Below, piece after piece: positions 56,210 through 64,000 of a stretch of DNA of 64,000 nt. The position numbers and the translations under genes were made by a program. Numbering within the stretch: the first letter of the stretch is position 1; every line of letters begins with the position of its first letter. The notes beneath the pieces were generated by a model, which ran no database searches, was not told the origin of the DNA, and was given only the letters and a program-made list of their open reading frames with translations. The stretch comes from Pseudomonas citri (GTDB lineage Bacteria > Pseudomonadota > Gammaproteobacteria > Pseudomonadales > Pseudomonadaceae), in the NCBI RefSeq assembly GCF_025336485.1, contig NZ_JAODAB010000013.1, positions 1 to 64,000 of the forward strand, in the 5' to 3' direction.

Positions 56210-56956
56210 TCACCCAAGCTGTTCAGCCACTGACTCGGGAATGTCCGCATTGGAATAAACGTTCTGCACGTCATCCAGGTCTTCAAGCATGTCGATCAGC
56301 TTGAGCACCTTCTCCGCGCCCTCCAGGTCCAGCTCGGCGCTGGTGGTCGGCTGCATGACGATTTCCGCGTCGGCCGGCTTGAAACCGGCGGCCTCCAGGG
56401 CGTTGCGCACGGCATAGAAACTGGCGAACGACGTGAACACGTCAAACGAGCCGTCTTCATGGCTGACCACGTCATCGGCGTCGGCTTCCAAGGCTGCCTC
56501 TGTCAGGGCGTCCTCATCGAGGCCCGGAGCAAAGCTGATCTGCCCCTTGCGCTCGAACAGGTAGGCCACCGAACCGTCGGTCCCCAGGTTGCCACCGCAC
56601 TTGCTGAAAGCGTGACGCACGGCCGCCGCGGTACGGTTGCGGTTGTCGGTCATGCATTCGACCATCACCGCCACGCCGCCCGGACCGTAACCTTCGTAGG
56701 TCAACTCTTCAACGTTGTCGGCCTCGGTCGCACCCGCGCCACGGGCGATGGCCCGGTCGATGATGTCGCGGCTCATGTTGGCACCCAGCGCCTTGTCCAG
56801 GGCCAGGCGCAAGCGCGGGTTGGAACCCGGATCGCCGCCACCCTGGCGGGCCGCGACCGTCAGCTCACGGATCCATTTGGTGAAGATCTTGCCTCTCTTG
56901 GCATCCTGACGTTCTTTGCGGTGCTTGATGTTCGCCCACTTGGAATGACCTGCCAT
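56210..56956 (-). CDS. pmpR: YebC/PmpR family regulator
   Basis: A 248-residue TACO1/YebC protein beginning MAGHSKWANIKHRKERQD. The P. aeruginosa orthologue (PmpR) binds the pqsR promoter; other family members help ribosomes through proline-rich stretches, so the molecular role may be translational. Start at 56956 fits the family; 120 bases downstream of aspS. Confidence 0.93.
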   Translation of the reverse strand: MAGHSKWANIKHRKERQDAKRGKIFTKWIRELTVAARQGGGDPGSNPRLRLALDKALGANMSRDIIDRAIARGAGATEADNVEELTYEGYGPGGVAVMVECMTDNRNRTAAAVRHAFSKCGGNLGTDGSVAYLFERKGQISFAPGLDEDALTEAALEADADDVVSHEDGSFDVFTSFASFYAVRNALEAAGFKPADAEIVMQPTTSAELDLEGAEKVLKLIDMLEDLDDVQNVYSNADIPESVAEQLG

Positions 56957-57076
56957 AACTCGCTCCGGTTTCTCTTTGGAACATTGCCCGTCCTGCGCTT
57001 GGGCAGCGACAGGCAATCAGAAATATCGACCCAATGAAAAAGCGCATCCGAAGATGCGCCCTCTCACATGCCAGAT

Positions 57077-58852
57077 TTACTCGGCTTTTGGCTGTTCGCG
57101 CAGGCGAATGTGCAACTCGCGCAGCGCCTTGGCATCCACCATACCCGGCGCCTGGGTCATGACATCGGCCGCGCTCTGGGTTTTCGGGAATGCGATCACT
57201 TCGCGGATCGACTGGGCGCCGGTCATCAGCATCACCAGGCGATCCAGGCCGAAGGCCAGGCCACCGTGGGGCGGCGCACCGTACTTCAGCGCGTCGAGCA
57301 GGAAGCCGAACTTCTCTTCCTGCTCCGCTTCGTCGATGCCCAGCAGGCGGAACACCGCCTGTTGCATTTCCTTGCGATGGATACGAATCGAACCACCACC
57401 CAGCTCGGTACCGTTCAGGACCATGTCGTAGGCGCGCGACAGGGCGGCAGCCGGGTTGGCCTCCAACTCTTGTGGCGAGCACTTCGGCGCGGTGAACGGG
57501 TGGTGCAGCGCGGAGAAGCTGCCGTCGTCGTTCTCTTCGAACATCGGGAAGTCAACGACCCACATCGGCGCCCACTCGCAGGTGAGCAGCTCCAGGTCAT
57601 GACCCACCTTGATCCGCAGGGCGCCGAGGGCCTCGCTGACGATCTTGGCCTTGTCGGCACCGAAGAACACGATATCGCCATCGACCGCGCCAACGCGATC
57701 GAGGATCACGTTCAGGTTGGCCTCAGGGATATTCTTGACGATCGGCGACTGCAAGCCTTCGACACCTTTGGCGCGCTCGTTGACCTTGATGTACGCCAGG
57801 CCCTTGGCACCGTAGATGCCGACAAACTTGGTGTAGTCGTCGATCTTGCTGCGCGGCATGCTCGCCGCGCCCGGTACACGCAAGGCGGCCACACGGCATT
57901 TCGGATCGTTAGCCGGGCCACTGAAGACCTTGAACTCGACTTCCTTGAGCTGGTCGGCCACGTCCACCAGCTCCAGCGGGATACGCAGGTCTGGCTTGTC
58001 GGAACCGTAGCGGCGCATGGCTTCTTCGAAGGTCATGTGCGGGAACTCACCGAACTCCAGGTCCAGCACTTCCTTGAACAGGTTGCGGATCATGCCCTCG
58101 GTCAGGCCCATGATGTCTTTTTCGTCGAGGAAGCTGGTCTCGATGTCGATCTGGGTGAATTCAGGTTGACGGTCGGCACGCAGGTCTTCGTCGCGGAAGC
58201 ACTTGGCGATCTGGTAGTAGCGGTCGAAGCCGGCCACCATCAGCAGTTGCTTGAACAACTGGGGCGATTGCGGCAAGGCGAAGAAGCTGCCGGGGTGGGT
58301 ACGGCTCGGCACCAGGTAGTCGCGGGCGCCTTCCGGCGTGGCACGGGTCAGGATCGGCGTCTCGACGTCGAGGAAGCCGTTCTCGTCCAGATAGCGACGG
58401 ATGCTGGTGGTCATGCGCGAACGCAGGCGCAGCTTCTCGGCCATTTCCGGGCGACGCAGGTCAATGAAGCGGTAGCGCAGGCGGGTTTCCTCGCCCACGT
58501 CTGAGTATTCGTTGAGCGGGAACGGCGGGGTTTCCGCTTCGTTGAGCACTTCCAGCTCATAGCCCAGCACTTCGATCATGCCGGAGGCCATGTTGGCGTT
58601 CCCGGCACCGGCTGGACGCAGGCGAACCTTGCCGGTGATCTTGACGACGTATTCGCTGCGCACGCGGTCGGCGGTGGCGAAGGTTTGTGCGCGGTCCGGG
58701 TCGAATACCACCTGGGCCAGGCCTTCACGATCACGGATATCGAGGAAAATCACCCCGCCATGGTCACGGCGACGATGAACCCATCCGCAAAGAGTAACTT
58801 CCTGACCTTCCAGGCTTTCGTTCAGTTGGCCGCAATAATGGCTGCGCATCAT
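57077..58852 (-). CDS. aspS: aspartyl-tRNA synthetase
   Basis: Class II synthetase of 591 residues, bacterial type with the GAD insertion. N-terminal OB domain (VTLCGWVHRRRDHGGVIF), motif 2 FRDEDLRADRQPEFTQ, motif 3 GLAFGLDRLVML. In Pseudomonas it is non-discriminating, charging tRNA-Asn as well. Start at MMRSHYCGQL (58852), with a second ATG one codon in; the longer in-frame reading has a poorly coding leader. Confidence 0.95.
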   Translation of the reverse strand: MMRSHYCGQLNESLEGQEVTLCGWVHRRRDHGGVIFLDIRDREGLAQVVFDPDRAQTFATADRVRSEYVVKITGKVRLRPAGAGNANMASGMIEVLGYELEVLNEAETPPFPLNEYSDVGEETRLRYRFIDLRRPEMAEKLRLRSRMTTSIRRYLDENGFLDVETPILTRATPEGARDYLVPSRTHPGSFFALPQSPQLFKQLLMVAGFDRYYQIAKCFRDEDLRADRQPEFTQIDIETSFLDEKDIMGLTEGMIRNLFKEVLDLEFGEFPHMTFEEAMRRYGSDKPDLRIPLELVDVADQLKEVEFKVFSGPANDPKCRVAALRVPGAASMPRSKIDDYTKFVGIYGAKGLAYIKVNERAKGVEGLQSPIVKNIPEANLNVILDRVGAVDGDIVFFGADKAKIVSEALGALRIKVGHDLELLTCEWAPMWVVDFPMFEENDDGSFSALHHPFTAPKCSPQELEANPAAALSRAYDMVLNGTELGGGSIRIHRKEMQQAVFRLLGIDEAEQEEKFGFLLDALKYGAPPHGGLAFGLDRLVMLMTGAQSIREVIAFPKTQSAADVMTQAPGMVDAKALRELHIRLREQPKAE

Positions 58853-58940
58853 GGTAGTGGTTTCACTTCTCGTAATTCGACGTTCGGTTGGAGGCCCTGC
58901 CGGTGCAAGAACTCGCGCGTGTTCAATTTTCGTACAAACC

Positions 58941-59162
58941 CTAGTCAGCTTTGTCGCCACCGGCCAGGTTCTTCTTGGCGCCGGTCTTGAAGTCGGTTTC
59001 ATACCAGCCCGTGCCGCCGAGGCGGAAACCGGGCATGGACAGCATTTTCTTCAGCTCTGGCGCCTGGCAGGCAGGGCAATCGACCAGCGGTGCCGCGCTG
59101 ATTTTTTGAATCGCTTCCATCTGATGACCACAGGAAGCGCATTGGTAGTCGTACATCGGCAT
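58941..59162 (-). CDS. FmdB family zinc-ribbon protein
   Basis: A 73-residue protein with two Cys pairs (QCASCG and DCPACQ) forming a zinc ribbon, then MLSMPGFRLGGTGWYETDF. Conserved next to aspS in Pseudomonas. Its role is unknown, perhaps regulatory. Start at MPMYDYQC (59162). Confidence 0.9.
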   Translation of the reverse strand: MPMYDYQCASCGHQMEAIQKISAAPLVDCPACQAPELKKMLSMPGFRLGGTGWYETDFKTGAKKNLAGGDKAD

Positions 59163-59253
59163 GGGGGTTGTCTCGGCGATCAGGTTACAAGCGCAAAGGC
59201 TGGGCCTTGCGGCAAAGAGCGGGATTATATCCATTAAATGCAGCCTGTGCAGC

Positions 59254-59290
59254 CGTAGGAACTGTCGAGTGCAACAAGGCAGCTCCTACG
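59254..59290. repeat. REP-like palindrome (GTAGGAG type)
   Basis: CGTAGGAACTG and CAGCTCCTACG face each other around a 15-base loop, one mismatch in 11. A different palindromic unit from the GTGGGAGC family. Confidence 0.65.
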
Positions 59291-59346
59291 CCGTTCCTGC
59301 GGCCAGCGACAGAGTCATCCCTGGCCTTTTTTGGTGCCTGGTGCAC

Positions 59347-59679
59347 TCAATGCTTCATTCCGGCCTCCTTCAAGCTGTGCACCACGCAAACCACACGCAC
59401 CAGCCCGCTGAAATTGCGCACCCCGCCGTGGCGCAAGTGCACCTCCCTGTCCACGTGGGACAGCAAGGCACTGATGGAACAGCGGTTGAGCTGGGCCATG
59501 TCGCCGAGAATATCCCAATAGACCCGTTCCAGCCGAAGACAGGTGGCGAACCCGTTCAGGCGGATGGATCGGGCCAGGGGATGGGCCAGTTGCATGTCGA
59601 ACCCACTGACGAACGGTTCGACACTCATGGACCGAAAGCGCTCTTGCACGCCTTCGGCGGATTCTTTTCCTTGGATCAT
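59347..59679 (-). CDS. ribbon-helix-helix domain protein
   Basis: A 110-residue protein with the pattern of the aryl-sulfate-type RHH_4 domain (FATCLRLERVYWDILGDMA), which binds DNA as a dimer. Start at 59679, after AAAGGAG; an earlier in-frame start is less likely. Targets are not known. It may control itself or nearby genes. Confidence 0.75.
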   Translation of the reverse strand: MIQGKESAEGVQERFRSMSVEPFVSGFDMQLAHPLARSIRLNGFATCLRLERVYWDILGDMAQLNRCSISALLSHVDREVHLRHGGVRNFSGLVRVVCVVHSLKEAGMKH

Positions 59680-59873
59680 ACCGTTGACACTCCTTTGCCA
59701 TACGAACCTCTCGATTGGAACAACCAACCTGCGGCTCTATGGAAGCTCAACGGCATCCCCAAGATCCAGATGACTTTATGACCATCGATGTAGGACAAGC
59801 CAACAGTTGGCCTGCGACGAGTTACGTCGTCCTACCCGCCACCCGGTGCGAACGACATCGACGCCCGCACGGC

Positions 59874-60347
59874 CTATTTATCTTCCAGCAGCGAGCGCAG
59901 CATCCACGCGGTCTTTTCGTGGACCTGCATGCGCTGGGTCAGCAGATCCGCAGTCGGTTCGTCACTGACCTTCTCCAGCAACGGGAAAATCCCACGGGCC
60001 GTACGCGTCACCGCTTCCTGCCCATCGACCAGTTGCCGGATCATGTCTTCGGCACCCGGCACACCCTCCTCCTCCTTGATGGACGACAGGCGTGCATACA
60101 CCGAATAGGCCCCTGGGGCCGGGAAGCCGAGGGCGCGGATTCGCTCGGCAATCAGGTCCACCGCCAACGCCAGTTCGTTGTATTGCTCCTCGAACATCAA
60201 ATGCAGAGTCCGAAACATCGGCCCCGTGACGTTCCAGTGGAAATTGTGGGTCTTGAGATACAGCACATAGGTGTCCGACAGCAGGCGCGAGAGGCCGTCG
60301 ACAATGGATTTGCGATCTTGCTCACTGATACCGATATCAATTGCCAT
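59874..60347 (-). CDS. Dps family DNA-protection ferritin
   Basis: A 157-residue Dps-like protein. The ferroxidase motif spans HNFHWNVTGPMFRTLHLMFEEQY, with His and Asp/Glu at the dimer interface (DLIAERIRALG). It should store iron with peroxide and protect DNA. Start at MAIDIGISEQ (60347). Confidence 0.93.
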   Translation of the reverse strand: MAIDIGISEQDRKSIVDGLSRLLSDTYVLYLKTHNFHWNVTGPMFRTLHLMFEEQYNELALAVDLIAERIRALGFPAPGAYSVYARLSSIKEEEGVPGAEDMIRQLVDGQEAVTRTARGIFPLLEKVSDEPTADLLTQRMQVHEKTAWMLRSLLEDK

Positions 60348-60705
60348 GTTGGTTGATCTCCTGACGGATGAATTCAACAGCATAGTGGGTATTGCCCCTT
60401 TACAGCCTGCGACAGATCGCCAACCCTGCGGTTCCGGCAAACAGGAAAAATTCAACGCCTTTTGCCGCCGACCTTCAAGGGGCCGACTTGCCTCCACCGG
60501 CCGACGAACAGCGCGACTCACGCCCGCGACGCGTTTGAGAAGGCTCAGGGTTTGCTGTTAAATAGGCCGTGTGTCGCTACGCTTATTTTTCAAGGCGTGG
60601 CGCATAGGCTGATTCGGGGACGTGTCCAGCATCTCTCATTGTTCTGATACGAACCGCCCCAATCCGCTCTTCCTTGTGATCCGTCTTAACTGTGAGCCAA
60701 TCAAA
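60348..60705. other. 358-bp intergenic region between dps and the membrane cold-shock gene
   Basis: Two divergent promoters are expected here. I see no gene or clear operator; upstream in-frame codons for the plus-strand gene (from 60622) lack family features. Confidence 0.5.
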
Positions 60706-61311
60706 ATGTTGAAAATCGTCCACTTGCTAATGGGCGCAGCTGCCTTGCTGCTGTCCTTCATCCCTAGCCTGGGTTCCGAAGCCACGCCTTACCTGCAACA
60801 CCCCGATGCGTTGTACCTGGCCTTTTTCGGCCTGCTCAACCTGACCCTCGCACCTGTCATCCCTTACTGGAACAAAGGTCCGCGCCATCAACTGCAAAAC
60901 CTTGTCAGTGTCCTGCTGGTGTTGGCCGTAGCCTTGCAAACCCTGGCCCTGCTGGCACCCATGCCGGAAATCGGCGGCCAACCGGCCATCCTGTTCAGCC
61001 TCGGAGCGGCACTGCTCGCCGTGTTGCTGCACCTGGCCGTCAGCTTCTACAAGAAGTCGTCGCCGACCGCCGCGCCGCAGAACTACGACATGTCCAACCG
61101 CGATACCGGCACCGTGAAGTGGTTCAACACCTCCAAGGGGTTCGGCTTTATTTCCCGCGATTCCGGCGATGACATTTTCGTGCATTTCCGGGCCATTCGT
61201 GGCGAAGGCCACCGCGTCCTGGTGGAAGGCCAGCGCGTGGAGTTCTCCGTGATGCACCGCGACAAAGGCCTGCAGGCCGAAGATGTGATCGCCGCGCTGC
61301 CGCGCCGCTGA
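60706..61311 (+). CDS. membrane protein fused to a cold-shock domain
   Basis: A 201-residue protein with four hydrophobic spans (near 3-20, 40-56, 64-84 and 92-112), then a short linker (KKSSPTAAPQNYDMSNRD) and a full cold-shock domain (about 131-198) with RNP1 KGFGFI and RNP2 IFVHF. The fusion should place an RNA-binding domain on the cytoplasmic face of the inner membrane. Start at 60706 gives the first span. Its role is unknown; similar fusions occur in pseudomonads. Confidence 0.88.
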   Translation: MLKIVHLLMGAAALLLSFIPSLGSEATPYLQHPDALYLAFFGLLNLTLAPVIPYWNKGPRHQLQNLVSVLLVLAVALQTLALLAPMPEIGGQPAILFSLGAALLAVLLHLAVSFYKKSSPTAAPQNYDMSNRDTGTVKWFNTSKGFGFISRDSGDDIFVHFRAIRGEGHRVLVEGQRVEFSVMHRDKGLQAEDVIAALPRR

Positions 61312-61320
61312 TCCAGGCAC

Positions 61321-61358
61321 AAAAAACCGCGAGCAGCCTGGCTGTCTCGCGGTTTTTT
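61321..61358. terminator. bidirectional terminator
   Basis: AAAAAACCGCGAG / CTCGCGGTTTTTT stem between the converging cold-shock fusion gene and slyX, with a T-run on both strands. Confidence 0.92.
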
Positions 61359-61380
61359 ACGCCTGCCGTTCAAGTCCCGG

Positions 61381-61587
61381 TCAGTAATGAGGCGGCGGCG
61401 CGTCTTCTTCCAAGGCGCCAAATTGCCCGGCCATCTCTTCCTGACGCTTGAGCAGCGCGGCTATCTGCAGCTGTAGGCGTTCGACGATTCGCTGCTGCTC
61501 CACCAATACATCGTTCAATGCCTGGATGGTGTCATCCTGAAACGCCAGGCGGCTTTCCAGATCGGTCACGCGTTCTTCAAGGCTCAT
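61381..61587 (-). CDS. slyX: SlyX protein
   Basis: A 68-residue coiled-coil protein (MSLEERVTDLESRLAFQD...LQLQIAALLKRQEEM) ending in PPPHY, typical of SlyX. Function unknown. Start at 61587, four bases after the HIT gene. Confidence 0.92.
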   Translation of the reverse strand: MSLEERVTDLESRLAFQDDTIQALNDVLVEQQRIVERLQLQIAALLKRQEEMAGQFGALEEDAPPPHY

Positions 61588-61591
61588 GGCT

Positions 61592-62017
61592 TCAACCCTC
61601 CAGAAACTTGAAATCATCGGTCAGGGCCATTCGCAAGCGCTCGCGAATGGCCGCCACCTGCCCGGCATCATAAGGCTTGGCCGGGTGCTTGCCCCAGACC
61701 GGCGCCGGCCAGGCGATATCATCGCGTTTGCGCACGATGACATGCATGTGCAATTGGCTGACGACGTTACCCAAGGTGGCAACGTTCAGTTTGTCGGCGT
61801 CGAACGAGTCCTTGAGGGTTTCGGCCAGCGCCGTGGTCTCTTTCCACAGCTGTTGTTGATCGGCGTCATCCAATTGAAACAATTCGCTGATATTTTCCCG
61901 TCGCGGTACGAGGATGAACCACGGGTAATTGGAATCGTTGGACAAGAGCAGCCGGCACAGCGGGAAATCGCCGATGGGCAACGTGTCTTGTTGCAGTTGT
62001 GGATCTAAGGCAAACAC
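61592..62017 (-). CDS. HIT family protein
   Basis: A 141-residue histidine-triad protein with QLHMHVIVR (HxHxH-type motif). It likely hydrolyses a nucleotide conjugate. Forms a two-gene operon with slyX. Confidence 0.92.
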   Translation of the reverse strand: MFALDPQLQQDTLPIGDFPLCRLLLSNDSNYPWFILVPRRENISELFQLDDADQQQLWKETTALAETLKDSFDADKLNVATLGNVVSQLHMHVIVRKRDDIAWPAPVWGKHPAKPYDAGQVAAIRERLRMALTDDFKFLEG

Positions 62018-62864
62018 CGTGCGTACTCCTTGCCCGTTATCGATTCAGCCCGGCACGACGGCCATTGGCCTGCGTCGGGCACAGGCTTTCAGCATACCCG
62101 CGAATGGCTGAACGTTCACTGCCCAGCGCAGGATCGATCCGTCGTAGGTTTCTTTCAAGCCCGCACCAGTACCGTGCAACGAGCCTGGAAAAAGGACACC
62201 CAGACCGCCGTTCGACCACACAGCTGTATGATTTTCGTACACCGTGAAGATTTTTTGCACCAAAACCGCACAATGCGTCTACGCTCTATGCTCGAAGCAT
62301 CCGCGATTTACTCACCTGTAGGGTGAACCGGTAACGTTTTTGGTTGTCCGGCGAGTTTTTCGGACTGCAAACATAAGATCTGCGTAGCAGTCAACCCCGT
62401 TTAAAACAAGGCCTTTGGAGCCCGGTTTCATGAGGTTTCACCGCAACCGCAGCTAAAATGTGAAAAAAATGTAAAGAAAAATGGGATTTGTGCATGCTTG
62501 TTGCATTCATCCCCACATCGTCTACAGGACCCCGCCGGAAGCGGTGCCCTGGTGACCTACTAATGACAGTGGCAAGGCTGCCCTCAGGAGCTTCAAAGGT
62601 AGTAACAATGGACTCTTTACGCCGATGTCGGATTAAAAAACAACATTAAAGTTGTCAATCCAATTACCTCGGAAACAGCTGAAATACGACATGGATCTAG
62701 CCATTGGCGACAGGGTCGTAAAGAAGCTGAAAGGTTGAATGGGCAAGTATCGCCAATAGGGTCGGCGTGATATAAGTTTGCGCCGGCACAAAAAGAAAGA
62801 GCCGCCCAGATAAAAAAACAGGTGGGACGGCAGTACTCTTCTAAAACCAAAGGAGCAAATCACG
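62018..62864. other. 847-bp non-coding region upstream of the OprD-family porin
   Basis: The longest gap here. It contains the HIT-slyX promoter on the left and a long possible leader for the porin. The stretch AAAAAACAACATTAAAG (62635-62651) resembles an A-rich Hfq/Crc target. No open reading frame has coding character; a small RNA cannot be excluded. Confidence 0.5.
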
Positions 62865-64000
62865 ATGCGCGTGATGAAGTGGAGCATGATCGCACTGGCC
62901 GTTGCAGCAGCAGCCAGTACTCAAATGGCTACGGCCGCACCTTTTGTAAGTGACCAGTCTGAAGCCAAGGGCTTTGTTGAAGATGCCAGCGCTAAACTGC
63001 TGCTGCGCAACTACTACTTCAACCGTGACCGCAAAGACGGCGCTACCGACCAGAAAGACTGGACCCAGGGTATCTGGGGCAACTTCAACTCCGGTTTCAC
63101 CCAAGGTACTGTTGGCGTCGGCGTTGATGCATTCGGTTACCTGGCCGTCAAACTGGACGGCGGCGACGGCACTGGCGGCACCGGCAACATGAGCCGCGAC
63201 GCCGATGGCGACGTCAACGACAGCCAAGGCAAAGCTGGCGCAGCCGTCAAGTTCCGCGTCTCCAAGACACAACTGAAAATCGGCGACCAGCAGCCAAGCA
63301 CTGCTCCAGTGTTCGCTGTCGGTGGTTCCCGCGTCCTGCCACAAACTGCCAGCGGTTTTGAACTGCAGAGCAGCGAAATCAAAGACCTGGACCTCGAAGC
63401 CGGTCACTTCTACTCGGGTACCAGCCAGGACCGTAACGCCCGTGACGGCGGCATCTTCGCAACCTACGCTGGCGTTGAAGCCAACAGCATCGACTACGCT
63501 GGCGGCAAATATGCCATCACCGACAACCTGAGCGCATCGATCTACGGCGCCCAGCTGGAAGACATCTGGAACCAGTACTACGGTAACCTGAACTACACCA
63601 TCCCAATGGGTGGCGATCAGTCGCTGAACCTGGACGGTAACATCTACCGCACCACCGACACTGGCAGCTCCAAGGCCGGTGACATCAGCAACACCGCGTT
63701 CTCCCTGGCAGCGGCTTTCTCCTTCCTGAAAGCGCACACCATCACCGTGGCCTTCCAGAAGATCAACGGTGACACGCCGTTCGACTACATCGGTATCGGC
63801 AAGAACAACCGCGGTGGCGACTCGATCTTCCTGGCCAACTCCATCCAGTACTCTGACTTCAACGCACCTAACGAGAAGTCCGCCCAGATCCGTTACGATC
63901 TGAAAATGGCTGAGTACGGCGTTCCAGGCCTGAGCTTCATGACCCGTTACGTCAAAGGTTGGGACATCGACGGCACCAACACTCCAGCAGGCAGCCCTTA
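62865..64000 (+). CDS. oprD: OprD family outer-membrane porin (partial, 3' end outside)
   Basis: The first 378 or so residues of an OprD-family porin that runs off the right edge. Signal peptide ends MATAAPF; then FVEDASAKLLLRNYYFNRD, SGFTQGTVGVGVDAFGYL and other OprD strand patterns. AAAGGAG precedes the ATG. Position near slyX and the cold-shock fusion matches P. aeruginosa oprD, whose product takes up basic amino acids and carbapenems; substrate here is inferred only. Confidence 0.9.
   Translation, partial: MRVMKWSMIALAVAAAASTQMATAAPFVSDQSEAKGFVEDASAKLLLRNYYFNRDRKDGATDQKDWTQGIWGNFNSGFTQGTVGVGVDAFGYLAVKLDGGDGTGGTGNMSRDADGDVNDSQGKAGAAVKFRVSKTQLKIGDQQPSTAPVFAVGGSRVLPQTASGFELQSSEIKDLDLEAGHFYSGTSQDRNARDGGIFATYAGVEANSIDYAGGKYAITDNLSASIYGAQLEDIWNQYYGNLNYTIPMGGDQSLNLDGNIYRTTDTGSSKAGDISNTAFSLAAAFSFLKAHTITVAFQKINGDTPFDYIGIGKNNRGGDSIFLANSIQYSDFNAPNEKSAQIRYDLKMAEYGVPGLSFMTRYVKGWDIDGTNTPAGSP

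Overview
The window is chromosomal DNA of a Pseudomonas of the fluorescens/putida type. Evidence is the high-GC coding style, GTGGGAGC-type REP palindromes between genes, and gene order: bfrB-grxD, argF, glpK-glpR-glpD, aatJQMP-aauSR, gcsR-gcvH-gcvP-sdaA-gcvT, ruvCAB-ybgC-tolQRAB-pal-cpoB-queE-queC-tRNA-Lys, and aspS-pmpR with dps, slyX and oprD nearby. No phage, integrase, transposase or CRISPR array was seen.

Layout. 1-7.9 kb: iron storage (bfrB), a CGFS glutaredoxin, a molybdopterin oxidoreductase, argF with a coupled ABC ATPase, a PhzF-like protein and a YbaK deacylase. 8.0-12.4 kb: glycerol catabolism (glpK, glpR, glpD) with GlpR operators but no glpF. 12.4-19.7 kb: the acidic amino acid ABC transporter aatJQMP with its two-component system aauSR, behind a sigma-54 promoter and two TTCGG-N4-CCGAA enhancer sites; glpM follows. 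19.7-21.4 kb: an NAD(P)-binding protein and a divergent LysR regulator. 21.5-29.2 kb: the TyrR-like activator gcsR and its target gcvH-gcvP-sdaA-gcvT, with a sigma-54 promoter and three inverted-repeat enhancer sites. 29.6-31.5 kb: a cold-shock protein, an RDD membrane protein and nadA.

31.5-46.5 kb is accessory. It holds copABCD with Met-rich repeats, two transporters (CynX/NimT-type MFS and EamA), and a six-gene minus-strand operon read from 45.4 down to 38.5 kb, with a divergent LysR-type regulator. Its genes encode a thermostable-haemolysin-family protein (GNAT/autoinducer-synthase-like fold), an AMP-forming acyl ligase, a TauD/CAS-like Fe(II)/2-oxoglutarate oxygenase, a class III aminotransferase homologue lacking the PLP lysine, an intact class III aminotransferase, and an amidase. 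Start/stop overlaps or very short gaps link all six. I do not recognise the product. It looks like an undescribed small-molecule (possibly N-acylated amine or signal) pathway, and it lies between nadA and tRNA-Lys, where P. aeruginosa PAO1 carries its pqs/phn/mvfR genes. It is the best candidate here for a new system.

46.6-64 kb is conserved core: tRNA-Lys, queuosine precursor genes, the Tol-Pal envelope system, Holliday junction processing, the YebC regulator, aspS, an FmdB zinc ribbon, a ribbon-helix-helix protein, Dps, a four-helix membrane protein fused to a cold-shock domain, slyX, a HIT protein, and the start of an OprD-family porin running off the right edge.
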